Assembly: GCA_944381115.1 (NCBI GenBank)
Contig: CALWJV010000013.1
Span: 62,001-126,000, forward strand
DNA length: 64,000 nucleotides
Reading direction: 5' to 3'
From: an uncultured Clostridia bacterium
GTDB taxonomy: Bacteria > Bacillota > Clostridia > Oscillospirales > CAG-272
A program made the position numbers and the translations under genes. This document shows, piece by piece, positions 37,433 to 45,614 of this stretch; position 1 is the stretch's first letter, and each line of letters begins with the position of its first letter. The notes under the pieces are model-generated. The model had not been told where the DNA came from, made no database searches, and saw only the letters and a program-made list of their open reading frames with translations.

Positions 37433-37470
37433 AAAACCAGAATTCTGTCTGTTGCGGGATTCTGGTTTTG
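37433..37470 (+). terminator. Intrinsic terminator after the rhomboid-like gene
   Basis: An 11-bp perfect stem (aaaaccagaat / attctggtttt) with a 15-base loop and a short T tail. Confidence 0.75.
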
Positions 37471-37573
37471 TATTATGTAAGTCTTTGATTAAAAAGAGGT
37501 ATTCCAAAACCGTAAATTTAAAAGCCAGTTCTGAAAAAAACTCCTACCCTTAATTACTGCCCAAATTATCTGC

Positions 37574-37602
37574 TTGACAATTTTTTATTGCCATGTTATA
37601 AT
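37574..37602 (+). promoter_or_regulatory. Strong sigma-A promoter of the esterase gene
   Basis: TTGACA (37574-37579), 17-base spacer and TATAAT (37597-37602), plus an extended -10 TG. Transcription should start near 37609, leaving a leader of about 45 bases. Confidence 0.9.
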
Positions 37603-37653
37603 ACTTATAATAGATGCGGTAATTATATACCGGTATAAGGAAAGGATGCACCA

Positions 37654-38451
37654 ATGGACAGAAAAGAATATAAACTTTGGGAAAACGGCACCCCTTTATA
37701 TAATAAGTCTTTCGGACAACCCGAAACTACCGTAACGTGGTATCCTGCAGGATTGGCAGAGCCGCGCGGATGCATTATTGTATTTCCCGGCGGAGGATAC
37801 GGAATGCGAGCCGAACATGAAGGGAAAAATATTGCCGAAATGCTGAATAAAAGCGGTTTTCACAGTTTTGTTCTTAACTACCGTGTTGCACCTTATAGAC
37901 ATCCGGCTCCGCTTGAAGATGCTCTGCGTGCCATACGCTTTGTAAGACACTATGCCGAAAGTTTCGGAATAATAAAAAATAAAATTGCAGTTCTCGGTTT
38001 TTCTGCAGGCGGACATCTTGCAATAACCGCTTCAGAGCAGTTTGACTACGGTAAATCAGAAGGCGATAAAATTGACAGAGAAAGTTCACGCCCGGACGCT
38101 GCGGTATTTTGTTACCCGGTCTGTACGCTTCTCGGAGAATACACGCATATCGGTTCCGTCAAAAATCTCCTCGGCACTGAGGAGCCAACCGATCTTGCCT
38201 ATAAATTGAGCGGACAGTTAAACGCCCGCGATGATATGCCCCCTTGCTTTATCTGGCATACATTCGGCGATACCTGTGTTCCTGTACAGAATTCTTTAAT
38301 GCTCGCAGATGCACTCAGAAAAAAAGGTATATCTGTTGAAATGCATCTATTTCCGGATGGGCCTCACGGTCTCGGATTAGCGGAAAAAATTCCCCACACT
38401 GCACAGTGGGTGACACTTCTCTGTAATTGGCTGAAATTTTTGCAATTTTAA
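37654..38451 (+). CDS. Alpha/beta-hydrolase, carbohydrate-esterase-like
   Basis: A 265-residue cytoplasmic hydrolase. The oxyanion segment is FPGGGYGMRAEHEG, the nucleophile Ser117 lies in GFSAGGHL, and the terminal His in DGPHGLGL; an Asp in FGDTCVPVQ completes the triad. It resembles the BD-FAE and acetyl-xylan-esterase-type enzymes of gut Bacillota, which remove acyl groups from plant oligosaccharides; the actual substrate is not deducible. It is a single-gene transcript bounded by a consensus promoter and a strong terminator. AAGGAAAGG precedes the ATG. Confidence 0.85.
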   Translation: MDRKEYKLWENGTPLYNKSFGQPETTVTWYPAGLAEPRGCIIVFPGGGYGMRAEHEGKNIAEMLNKSGFHSFVLNYRVAPYRHPAPLEDALRAIRFVRHYAESFGIIKNKIAVLGFSAGGHLAITASEQFDYGKSEGDKIDRESSRPDAAVFCYPVCTLLGEYTHIGSVKNLLGTEEPTDLAYKLSGQLNARDDMPPCFIWHTFGDTCVPVQNSLMLADALRKKGISVEMHLFPDGPHGLGLAEKIPHTAQWVTLLCNWLKFLQF

Positions 38452-38598
38452 ATCCGATATATAGAAATTTATTGCTTATAAAGGCGATTTGTTGATAAAA
38501 TATACCGACACTGACAAAAAATATCAGACAATTATTGTGTTTTAGATTTTTTTGTTGTTATAGTCATTATTAAGTCAATTTTTTTACTTTATTAATAT

Positions 38599-38632
38599 AA
38601 AAAGGACCGCTAGATATACAGCGGTCCTTTTT
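38599..38632. terminator. Bidirectional terminator between the esterase gene and rplL
   Basis: A 13-bp perfect stem (38599-38611 with 38620-38632), 8-base loop, A5 and T5 ends, between convergent genes. It ends the rplJL transcript right after rplL. Confidence 0.92.
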
Positions 38633-38656
38633 ATATATGAAATAATTGTTGTCAAA

Positions 38657-39040
38657 TTACTTTATCTCGACAGAAGCACCAATTTCTTCAAGTGCTTTCT
38701 TAAGTTCTTCCGCGGCCTCTTTTGTAACACCCTCTTTAAGTGTTTTCGGAGCGCTCTCTACGAGATCTTTTGCTTCCTTAAGTCCAAGGTCAAGTGCCTC
38801 TTTAACAGCTTTGATAACCTTGATCTTTTCTGCGCCTGCAGCAGTAAGAACAACGTCAAACTCAGTCTTTTCCTCTGCAGCGGGAGCATCAGCACCGGCA
38901 GCGGCACCTGTGGCAGCGCCTACCATTATTGCTCCGGATACTCCGAATTTTGCTTCAATCTCCGATACGAGTTCTTTGAGTTCGAGAAGTGTAAGTTTTT
39001 CAATAGCATCAACAATGCTTGTTATGTTTTCAGCAGCCAT
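38657..39040 (-). CDS. rplL: Ribosomal protein bL12 (L7/L12)
   Basis: A 127-residue stalk protein that recruits translation factors. The N-terminal dimer/L10-binding helix region ([20 protein letters not shown]), an Ala-rich hinge at about residues 38-55, and the globular C-terminal domain ([19 protein letters not shown]) are in order. GGAGG lies before the ATG. It follows rplJ by 71 bases and is the last gene before a terminator; rpoB, the usual next gene, is absent here. Confidence 0.97.
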   Translation of the reverse strand: MAAENITSIVDAIEKLTLLELKELVSEIEAKFGVSGAIMVGAATGAAAGADAPAAEEKTEFDVVLTAAGAEKIKVIKAVKEALDLGLKEAKDLVESAPKTLKEGVTKEAAEELKKALEEIGASVEIK

Positions 39041-39111
39041 TTTAATTATCCTCCGTTAAATATACGTTTTTGTTTTTTTAAGCCGTTTTTGTAACATAAT
39101 TTTCTGTGGAC

Positions 39112-39627
39112 TTATTCCGCAGCGACCTCTGCAGTGCCATCTTTTTCAGTAACCGCAGTAAGTACTCTTGCGAGACTGTAAAGCGGTCCCTGAAGACTTC
39201 CGAGAAGTCTTCCGATAAGAACCTCTTTCGAGGGCGTATTTGCAAGTTCTTCAACCTTCTTGGCGTCTATGACCGCTCCGTCTACAAATCCGGCGACAAG
39301 GCTGAACTTTTCCAGTTTATCCGCATACTCTTTGAGTATCTTTGCGGGTGCGACCGGATCGTTTTCGGAAACCGCAAGAGCATTCATACCTGTAAGGTAC
39401 TGACCCATCTCAGGATAGCCTGCTGCCTCACATGCACGAAGTGTCATGGTATTTTTGTAAACATGGTAACTTACGCCCGCTTTACGGAGAGCAACACGTA
39501 GAGCCGTGTCGTCCTCAACGGTTATACCTGTATAATTTACCAAAACACCTGCGCTTGCCGTTTTGATCTTCTCTGCAAGAGCTTCTGTTTCTGCTTGCTT
39601 TTTTGCAAGAATTTTTGCACTCGGCAT
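39112..39627 (-). CDS. rplJ: Ribosomal protein uL10
   Basis: A 171-residue stalk-base protein that binds 23S rRNA and carries the L7/L12 dimers. Motifs include a KIKTASAGVLVNYTGITV strand-helix region and KNTMTLRA; the C-terminal helix region is present. GGAGGTGAAAATA precedes ATG 39627, which is preferred to an in-frame GTG nine bases upstream. It is preceded by an L10-leader RNA and an attenuator, giving feedback control by the L10-L12 complex. Confidence 0.96.
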   Translation of the reverse strand: MPSAKILAKKQAETEALAEKIKTASAGVLVNYTGITVEDDTALRVALRKAGVSYHVYKNTMTLRACEAAGYPEMGQYLTGMNALAVSENDPVAPAKILKEYADKLEKFSLVAGFVDGAVIDAKKVEELANTPSKEVLIGRLLGSLQGPLYSLARVLTAVTEKDGTAEVAAE

Positions 39628-39639
39628 TATTTTCACCTC

Positions 39640-39966
39640 CGTATTTATTTGAAAGCAATTCCGAGCAAATAAAAAGTCCTCGGGACATACCGAGGACGAA
39701 AATCACAAAAATAAGTTGATACGGTCTGACCGTTTCGCTTATCTACACCGGGCACTTTGAAGATTCCCGTTTGTTTTTGCATTTTCTGTGCAATAAACTT
39801 TTGCTTTTAAAATCTTCCGTTTTATTTTAGATTTCAAAAACTCAGTCCTTGCAACAACATTTGTTTTTATTACTTTAGTTATAAACTTCAGTTAAAAACA
39901 TTGGTTGTCTTGCCTCGGCAGGATTTACAAGATTTTCGTCTTACCTGCTGTCTACGGATTGCTGAC
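39640..39966 (-). ncRNA. L10 leader (ribosomal-protein autoregulatory RNA) of rplJL
   Basis: The roughly 330-base leader between the promoter and rplJ contains the L10-binding core on the minus strand: CAGCAGGTAA (39950-39941) and CCTGCCGAGG (39922-39913), the two halves of the kink-turn stem known from L10 leaders of Bacillota. An intrinsic terminator follows at 39671-39697. Binding of L10(L12)4 to the core is expected to favour termination. Confidence 0.82.
39671..39697 (-). terminator. Attenuator hairpin in the rplJ leader
   Basis: On the minus strand an 8-bp G/C-rich stem (gtcctcgg / ccgaggac) with a 6-base loop is followed by T5, 44 bases before rplJ. Its place inside the leader, upstream of the genes it would silence, marks it as a regulated attenuator. 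Confidence 0.82.
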
Positions 39967-39972
39967 TCACGT

Positions 39973-40001
39973 ATTATATCATATTTGATCCGGTTTGTCA
40001 A
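39973..40001 (-). promoter_or_regulatory. Perfect promoter of rplJL
   Basis: TTGACA (40001-39996), 17-base spacer and TATAAT (39978-39973) on the minus strand. Between it and the upstream gene (40002-40190) I see only A+T-rich sequence without a gene. Confidence 0.92.
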
Positions 40002-40190
40002 TACCTATTCTCATTTTTCTCAAAAAAAATTTTTCAGTTAAATTCGTATAAAAGCCTAATCAAATACTATCTATTTATCTTTTAATATAAAATTTGTTTT
40101 TTTCTTTTACTTTTTAAATTAAACTTAAAATAAAATCCTCATTGTTGTTTTTCAGTTAAGGATCCGTTTTTACACTACGCTATATTTAAA

Positions 40191-40874
40191 TTATATCTGA
40201 TTAAAAATTTCAAATCCGCCGTTTTGCACAAAACTTATTCCAAAACTTACAATAAATACGACCGTTAATATCAGTGCTATTATATTTACGGCAAGTGATA
40301 TTTTTTTTCTGCGCAGTTCTTCCGCTTCGCTCATTGCGTCTCTCGCAGTAACAGCAAAGAAAAGTCCTATAATTCCGAATATACTTCCGGCACAACAGGT
40401 TCCGGAAATTATATTTATTATGGAAAATACCAAAAGACCTATACTTAACTTTCTTTTTTGACGTGGCTGCCACGGACCTCTTTCGCCGCCGTACGGATCA
40501 TATTGCCTGTCGTATGGATTACCGTACGGGTCTTGATTTTTTCCGTTTTCCCATAAATTCCCGCTTCGACCGCTTTGGCTGTTACCAAACGGATCCCTGT
40601 TCTGTCCGTTTCCGTACGGATTACCGTTTTGACTGTCCTGACCGTCACCGAACTTATCTCCGCTTTCTCTGCTTTGGTCGCCGTTTTGTTCGTATTTTCT
40701 CTCCCACGGGTTACCGTTTTTTCTGTCTTCAGAAGTTTCGTTTTCATTTTTTCCGAATTTTTCGGACTCATATCCATGTGACCGGTCTGCACCTTTGGGA
40801 TGGTTACAGTAAGGACATCTGTCAAGGCTCTCATCTATTTTTTCACCGCAGTTTGTGCAGTAGGTAAATGCCAT
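40191..40874 (-). CDS. Zinc-ribbon membrane protein with Asn/Gly-rich linker
   Basis: A 227-residue protein with an N-terminal zinc ribbon (CTNCGEKIDESLDRCPYC, residues 6-23), a 110-residue low-complexity linker built from repeats of the type NGNPYGN / DPFGN / DPYGG, and two C-terminal membrane helices (about 146-172 and 192-215), the second pair resembling DUF4190. Function unknown; such proteins are common in Clostridia. AGGAG precedes the ATG. It begins 28 bases after pgsA and may be co-transcribed with it. Confidence 0.78.
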   Translation of the reverse strand: MAFTYCTNCGEKIDESLDRCPYCNHPKGADRSHGYESEKFGKNENETSEDRKNGNPWERKYEQNGDQSRESGDKFGDGQDSQNGNPYGNGQNRDPFGNSQSGRSGNLWENGKNQDPYGNPYDRQYDPYGGERGPWQPRQKRKLSIGLLVFSIINIISGTCCAGSIFGIIGLFFAVTARDAMSEAEELRRKKISLAVNIIALILTVVFIVSFGISFVQNGGFEIFNQI

Positions 40875-40902
40875 AACTTTTTCTCCTGTATTTTATTATA
40901 TA

Positions 40903-41490
40903 TTATTTATTTGAATTTATATGTGGCCAATAAGCCTTGAAATAGTTAAATCCGGAAAAGAGAGTCGTGAAAACCATAATTACCAACATAGCGTAAGAAA
41001 CATAAAAATTTTCCCAAAATAGCGGTTCGGTAATTATGACTATTATTCCTATAATCTGCGAAACAGTCTTCATTTTTCCGAAGATGTTTGCCGCAATCAC
41101 AATACCGTCTGTATTTGAAACTACCATTCTCATAGATGTTACCGCAAGTTCTCTGAATATTATTATGAAAGCCGATATTGCAAAAATTTTACTGAATACC
41201 AATGAATTTTCCTGTGTTCCGGATGTATTAAGAACAAGTATTCCTATCATTGCACCAAAAACCATGAGTTTGTCGGCAAGCGGATCCATAAATTTTCCGA
41301 AATCGGTTACAAGATTATATTTTCTTGCTATTTTTCCATCGAGCATATCGGTAAATGCGGTAATTCCGAAAATAACCGCTGCTATTATTCTTGACAAAAA
41401 TTCTCCGGTTATCTCGGGGAAAATCAAAAAGAAAAGAAAAAAAGGTATAAGTGCCATTCGTGCACAGGTTATTTTGTTTGGTAGGTTCAT
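40903..41490 (-). CDS. pgsA: CDP-diacylglycerol-glycerol-3-phosphate 3-phosphatidyltransferase
   Basis: A 195-residue membrane enzyme making phosphatidylglycerol-phosphate. The CDP-alcohol phosphotransferase motif is complete: D48xxDG(51-52)xxAR...G65xxxD69xxxD73. Hydrophobic segments account for most of the rest. GAAAGGAATAAAGTA precedes the ATG. The order rimO-pgsA downstream of recA-recX is a common Clostridial arrangement (recA is more often next to rny). Confidence 0.94.
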   Translation of the reverse strand: MNLPNKITCARMALIPFFLFFLIFPEITGEFLSRIIAAVIFGITAFTDMLDGKIARKYNLVTDFGKFMDPLADKLMVFGAMIGILVLNTSGTQENSLVFSKIFAISAFIIIFRELAVTSMRMVVSNTDGIVIAANIFGKMKTVSQIIGIIVIITEPLFWENFYVSYAMLVIMVFTTLFSGFNYFKAYWPHINSNK

Positions 41491-41601
41491 TACTTTATTC
41501 CTTTCTGAGTTTTTTATGTTTCATTTTATGGAATTTCGTAACGTTTTTTCTCAAATTATATATTTTTTCCGTTACGTCTTTCTTCTTTAAAATTACCATT
41601 T

Positions 41602-42969
41602 TTAAATTTTTCTCTTGTGTTTGCTTCCGCTATATATCTCTGCAACAAGATCGCAGTCAACTGACGCATATATTTTTACGTCTGCAAAATCACCCGGAGA
41701 AAATGCGTTTTTAGGTGCTCCTGTTATATAAATCTTTCCGTCGATCTCCGGTGCATCTGCATAACTTCTGGAGTAATAAGATTCCGATACCGGGTCATAT
41801 CCTTCTATAAGTACCTTTACGATCTGTCCCTCTTTTTCAGCATTTAGTTCGTCAACTATCTCAGCCTGTTGCTCTGTTACCGCCTTATATCTTTCTGCTT
41901 TCTTTTCTTTTGATACCTGACCTTTAAATTTTTCTGCCGGAGTTCCTTCTTCCTTAGAATACTCAAAAACACCCAGCCTGTCAAATCGTGCCTCTTTCAA
42001 GTAAGCAAGTAGTTCGGAAAATTGCTCCTCTGTCTCACCTGGAAAACCAACTATAACTGTGCTCCGGATTGTCATGTAAGGGGAAATTCCTCGCAGTTTC
42101 TTTATAGATGAAACAATTGCTTCTTTTCCGCCATGTCTGTTCATTTTCTTTAAAACATCATCATTTATATGCTGTATCGGTATATCAATATACTTTACAA
42201 GACGTTCGTTGTTTTTAAATTCGTCCAAAAGTTCTTCGGTTATTTTATCCGGATAGCAGTATAAGACCCTTATCCACGGGATATATGTCTGCTCACTGAT
42301 ACTGTGTATAAGTTCTGCGAGTTTATATTCACCGTAAAGATCCTGTCCGTATCTTGTTGTATCCTGGGCAACAAGGATAAGTTCGCGTACTCCGAGTTTT
42401 TCCATATCCTTTGCTTCTTTTATAAGGTCTTCCATAGGACGGGACCGGAACTTTCCTCTTATATTCGGAATAGCGCAGTATGTGCATCGGTTGTCGCACC
42501 CTTCCGCTATCTTCATATAAGCATAATGCTCCGGTGTCGTGACTATTCTGTCACCTCCCATTGAAGCTTGCTCCGGTGGTTTTACAGAAACATATTTTTC
42601 TCCGTTTTCCACTGCTTTTACAGCGTCCGCTATCTCATGAATCGCTCCCACGCTCAGTATTGCATCGACTTCTGGAAACTCAGAAAGTATTTCCTCTCCG
42701 TATCTTTGAACGAGACATCCGCAAACTATAAGTCCTTTAAGTGACGCATTATCTTTTAACCACGCGATATCAAGAATATTATCCACCGCTTCGGTCTTTG
42801 CGTCTTTTATAAAACTGCATGTATTAAGTATGATTATATCGGCTTCTGTTTCCTCTGGGGTGATTTCATATCCTGCTGAGTTAAGTTCACCGAGCATTAC
42901 CTCTGTATCCATCAGATTTTTACTGCAACCTAAGGAAATGAATCCTACTTTCGTCTTTTTCTTTTCCAT
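41602..42969 (-). CDS. rimO: Ribosomal protein S12 methylthiotransferase
   Basis: A 455-residue radical-SAM enzyme that methylthiolates Asp of ribosomal protein uS12. The N-terminal MTTase domain has FISLGCSKNLMDTEVM with its cluster Cys plus two further Cys (LNTCSF, VCGCLVQRYG), the radical-SAM motif is CDNRCTYCAIP, and a TRAM domain ends the protein. SKNLMDTE and the downstream IRGKFRSRP region point to RimO rather than MiaB or MtaB. CGAAAGGATATC precedes the ATG. Confidence 0.95.
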   Translation of the reverse strand: MEKKKTKVGFISLGCSKNLMDTEVMLGELNSAGYEITPEETEADIIILNTCSFIKDAKTEAVDNILDIAWLKDNASLKGLIVCGCLVQRYGEEILSEFPEVDAILSVGAIHEIADAVKAVENGEKYVSVKPPEQASMGGDRIVTTPEHYAYMKIAEGCDNRCTYCAIPNIRGKFRSRPMEDLIKEAKDMEKLGVRELILVAQDTTRYGQDLYGEYKLAELIHSISEQTYIPWIRVLYCYPDKITEELLDEFKNNERLVKYIDIPIQHINDDVLKKMNRHGGKEAIVSSIKKLRGISPYMTIRSTVIVGFPGETEEQFSELLAYLKEARFDRLGVFEYSKEEGTPAEKFKGQVSKEKKAERYKAVTEQQAEIVDELNAEKEGQIVKVLIEGYDPVSESYYSRSYADAPEIDGKIYITGAPKNAFSPGDFADVKIYASVDCDLVAEIYSGSKHKRKI

Positions 42970-43133
42970 ATTTTATAGATATCCTTTCGGGGGCTTTTTT
43001 CAAAAGATAAAAGAGAGTTACCGGGTAAATTTCTTATCGTCCTCATTAAAATTTTTACTTTTGATGTTCTTTTCTTTGTTAAAATTTTTTTGATCTTTTT
43101 CGCTTTGCATTTATCTTGTAAATCTGTTCGTTT

Positions 43134-43760
43134 TTATTCATATGACGCCTTTTTTGCCTGTGATATCTCGTCATACGTATACCCCGCATTCAGCAACGCA
43201 CGCATTATTTTCTCGTCTGGCTTTCCCCGGTATCTGTGGAGTAATTTTTTACAGTAAGAAATAAAATCTGTTCCGGAAAAATCAAGTTCCTCAATTATTT
43301 CCTCCGGAATTCCCTTTGCTGCAAGGTACCGGCAGATTTTAATTCTTCCGTAACATTTTGCAGCAAGCCTCTCAACTGAATCCTGTGCAAGCCTCCTATC
43401 GTTTATATAACCGAACCTTTTTACATAATCAATCGCCTTTTGTGTTTCTTTATCTGAATATACTTTTTTTGATTTTATTTTTAAAAAAAGTGCACGTTCT
43501 GTATATGTATGTGATGAAACAAGCATAAGCGCATATTCTTCAGCACTCTTATACGATCTTTTTTTTACTGTATCTTGGGGGTATTTTTTTTCAGAAATTT
43601 CTTTACTTCCGTCATGAATTTCTTCTTGTGTTTTTTCTTTCTTTACGTCTTTTTCTTTGACGGGTTTTATGTCTATTCCGTTTTCTTTTCCTTCAAATAA
43701 TTTTTCTGATTTTTTTCTGTTTTCTTCAGGTATGGGTATTTTACGCATTGTCGCCATCAT
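43134..43760 (-). CDS. recX: RecA regulator RecX
   Basis: About 208 residues; the last 140 match RecX (three-helix repeats; [44 protein letters not shown]). RecX binds RecA filaments and limits them. The first 65 residues are a charged, Lys/Glu-rich extension. The reading frame overlaps the recA stop by about 20 bases; several start codons (TTG 43763, ATG 43760, 43757, 43748) are available and none has a good ribosome site, so translation is probably coupled to recA. Confidence 0.87.
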   Translation of the reverse strand: MMATMRKIPIPEENRKKSEKLFEGKENGIDIKPVKEKDVKKEKTQEEIHDGSKEISEKKYPQDTVKKRSYKSAEEYALMLVSSHTYTERALFLKIKSKKVYSDKETQKAIDYVKRFGYINDRRLAQDSVERLAAKCYGRIKICRYLAAKGIPEEIIEELDFSGTDFISYCKKLLHRYRGKPDEKIMRALLNAGYTYDEISQAKKASYE

Positions 43761-44859
43761 CAACGAGCTTTACATCAAAAAGTTCGTCGTCCTCACCACC
43801 ATCGTCATCGGTATAACTTTCTTTCATATCAAGTTCAAGTTTATCTCCCGAATTTCTTACTTTCTTTTCTATTTCAGCAAACAATTCTTTATCACTTTCA
43901 AGAAGCGCTCTGACATTATCTTTTCCCTGTCCGAGTCTCCTGTCTTCATAAGAAAACCACGATCCACTTTTTTCTATTATGTCAAGTTCAAGTGCAAGGT
44001 CAAGGAGTTCTCCAGACTTTGATATACCTTTTCCATAAAGTATATCAAACTCTGCCGTCTTAAACGGAGGTGCTACTTTATTCTTTACAACTTTGCATTT
44101 TACTCTGTTTCCGTATGTATCTGCTCCGTTTTTCAGTGCTTCAGCCTTTCTTACCTCTATTCTTACCGAGGCATAAAATTTAAGTGCACGTCCGCCGGGC
44201 GTCACCTCAGGGTTACCGTACATGACACCGACTTTTTCACGAAGTTGGTTTATGAATATGCATACACAGTTTGACTTTGCTATTGCTCCGGAAAGTTTCC
44301 TCATTGCCTGACTCATCAGTCTTGCCTGAGCACCTACATGAGATGATCCCATGTCACCGTCTATTTCCTGCTGTGGAACAAGTGCCGCAACCGAGTCTAT
44401 AACTATTGCGTCTATCGCACCGGACCGAACAAGTGCTTCGGTAATTTCAAGAGCCTGCTCCCCGCTGTCCGGCTGAGATATCAGCAACTCGTTTATATCA
44501 ACACCGAGATTTTTTGCGTATACAGGATCAAGTGCATGCTCCGCATCTATAAACGCTGCTGTTCCTCCCAGTTTCTGCACCTCTGCCACAACATGAAGTG
44601 CAACCGTTGTTTTACCCGATGACTCCGGACCGTATATTTCAACTATCCGTCCTCTCGGAACTCCACCTATACCAAGAGCGGTATCAAGCATTATCGATCC
44701 GGTAGATACTGCGCTTACCTGCATTTTGGCATTTTCTCCCAGTCTCATTATGGTCCCTTGACCGTACGCTTTTGTTATATGTGCTATTGCGGTATCAAGT
44801 GCTTTTTTCTTATCTGAAGCAGTTCCTTCTGCTTCTTTTTTAGTCATTTTTGCCGCCAT
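43741..44859 (-). CDS. recA: Recombinase RecA
   Basis: A 372-residue recombinase. Walker A GPESSGKT is at 77-84, followed by [10 protein letters not shown], the L1 and L2 loops (including [22 protein letters not shown]) and an acidic C-terminal tail (DDDGGEDDE). It catalyses strand exchange and LexA autocleavage. GAAAGGAAAAATCAGAT precedes the ATG. A TTGACA about 120 bases upstream has only a poor -10, and I see no clear SOS operator. Confidence 0.98.
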   Translation of the reverse strand: MAAKMTKKEAEGTASDKKKALDTAIAHITKAYGQGTIMRLGENAKMQVSAVSTGSIMLDTALGIGGVPRGRIVEIYGPESSGKTTVALHVVAEVQKLGGTAAFIDAEHALDPVYAKNLGVDINELLISQPDSGEQALEITEALVRSGAIDAIVIDSVAALVPQQEIDGDMGSSHVGAQARLMSQAMRKLSGAIAKSNCVCIFINQLREKVGVMYGNPEVTPGGRALKFYASVRIEVRKAEALKNGADTYGNRVKCKVVKNKVAPPFKTAEFDILYGKGISKSGELLDLALELDIIEKSGSWFSYEDRRLGQGKDNVRALLESDKELFAEIEKKVRNSGDKLELDMKESYTDDDGGEDDELFDVKLVDDGDNA

Positions 44860-45028
44860 ATCTGATTTTTCCTTTCACTGTTTTTCTTTTTGGTTTATTT
44901 CCCTTTTACAAATACCGTAAATTTATATTATTTCCGTTCTTTTCTTTTATTTCATTCCAAGAAATAACTGTCAATCAGTAACTCTGCTGATAAATAAAGC
45001 AATTATAAAACATTACCGAAATAAGCAT

Positions 45029-45610
45029 TCAATATGTTGGACTGTCAAGTCTCCATCCGTTTTCGCCGTATATAAGAGTTATTTGATACTCTTTTACCGT
45101 TTCTCCTGATTTCCATGGAGCTTTTACAATTGCATCCGAAAAAGATGAGCTTACAACATTTGCTGCCGCTGCATCAAATATTCCGGTAAGTATTGCTCCC
45201 GTATTCGTTATATCTATTTTAAGAACTCCGTCTACCTCGACATATCTCGGATTTTCTTTACTGTTTTCACCAAATCCGTCAAAAACTATCTGCTTAATGC
45301 TTACATCGTAATAGTTTTTTGAATATACGTCAAGGATTGCCGCCTCAAATTCCGCTTGTGTCTTATACGGTGAATTTTCAGAAACCGGAATATAATAAGG
45401 TGACTGAAGGTTTTCTATATCGTAATTTTCTGGGTCATCATATGGCAGTCCTTTACCGAAAACGTATTCGTTTATCGATCGTGATTTTTCGTAAAGGTCG
45501 GAAAACGCATTCAATACTTCTGTGTCTTCCGGCTTTCCGCATGACATCATTGAAACTGACAAAAAAATTATTGCTATCAGGATTGAAGATATCTTTTTTA
45601 CCGACATCAT
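45029..45610 (-). CDS. Predicted lipoprotein downstream of gyrA
   Basis: A 193-residue protein with a lipoprotein signal (MMSVKKISSILIAIIFLSV, then SMMSC with Cys24 as the likely lipidation site). The mature part has no family I recognise; it looks like a small extracytoplasmic domain. AAGGAG lies at the end of gyrA and the start codon is within five bases of the gyrA stop, so the two are probably translated from one mRNA. Function unknown. Confidence 0.8.
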   Translation of the reverse strand: MMSVKKISSILIAIIFLSVSMMSCGKPEDTEVLNAFSDLYEKSRSINEYVFGKGLPYDDPENYDIENLQSPYYIPVSENSPYKTQAEFEAAILDVYSKNYYDVSIKQIVFDGFGENSKENPRYVEVDGVLKIDITNTGAILTGIFDAAAANVVSSSFSDAIVKAPWKSGETVKEYQITLIYGENGWRLDSPTY

Positions 45611-45614
45611 CAGT

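Noticed and set aside
44860..45028. recA promoter with TTGACA and SOS operator
   Set aside because: A TTGACA is present on the minus strand but the -10 at 17 bases is AATAAA, and no GAAC-N4-GTTC type LexA site is seen, so I did not annotate it.
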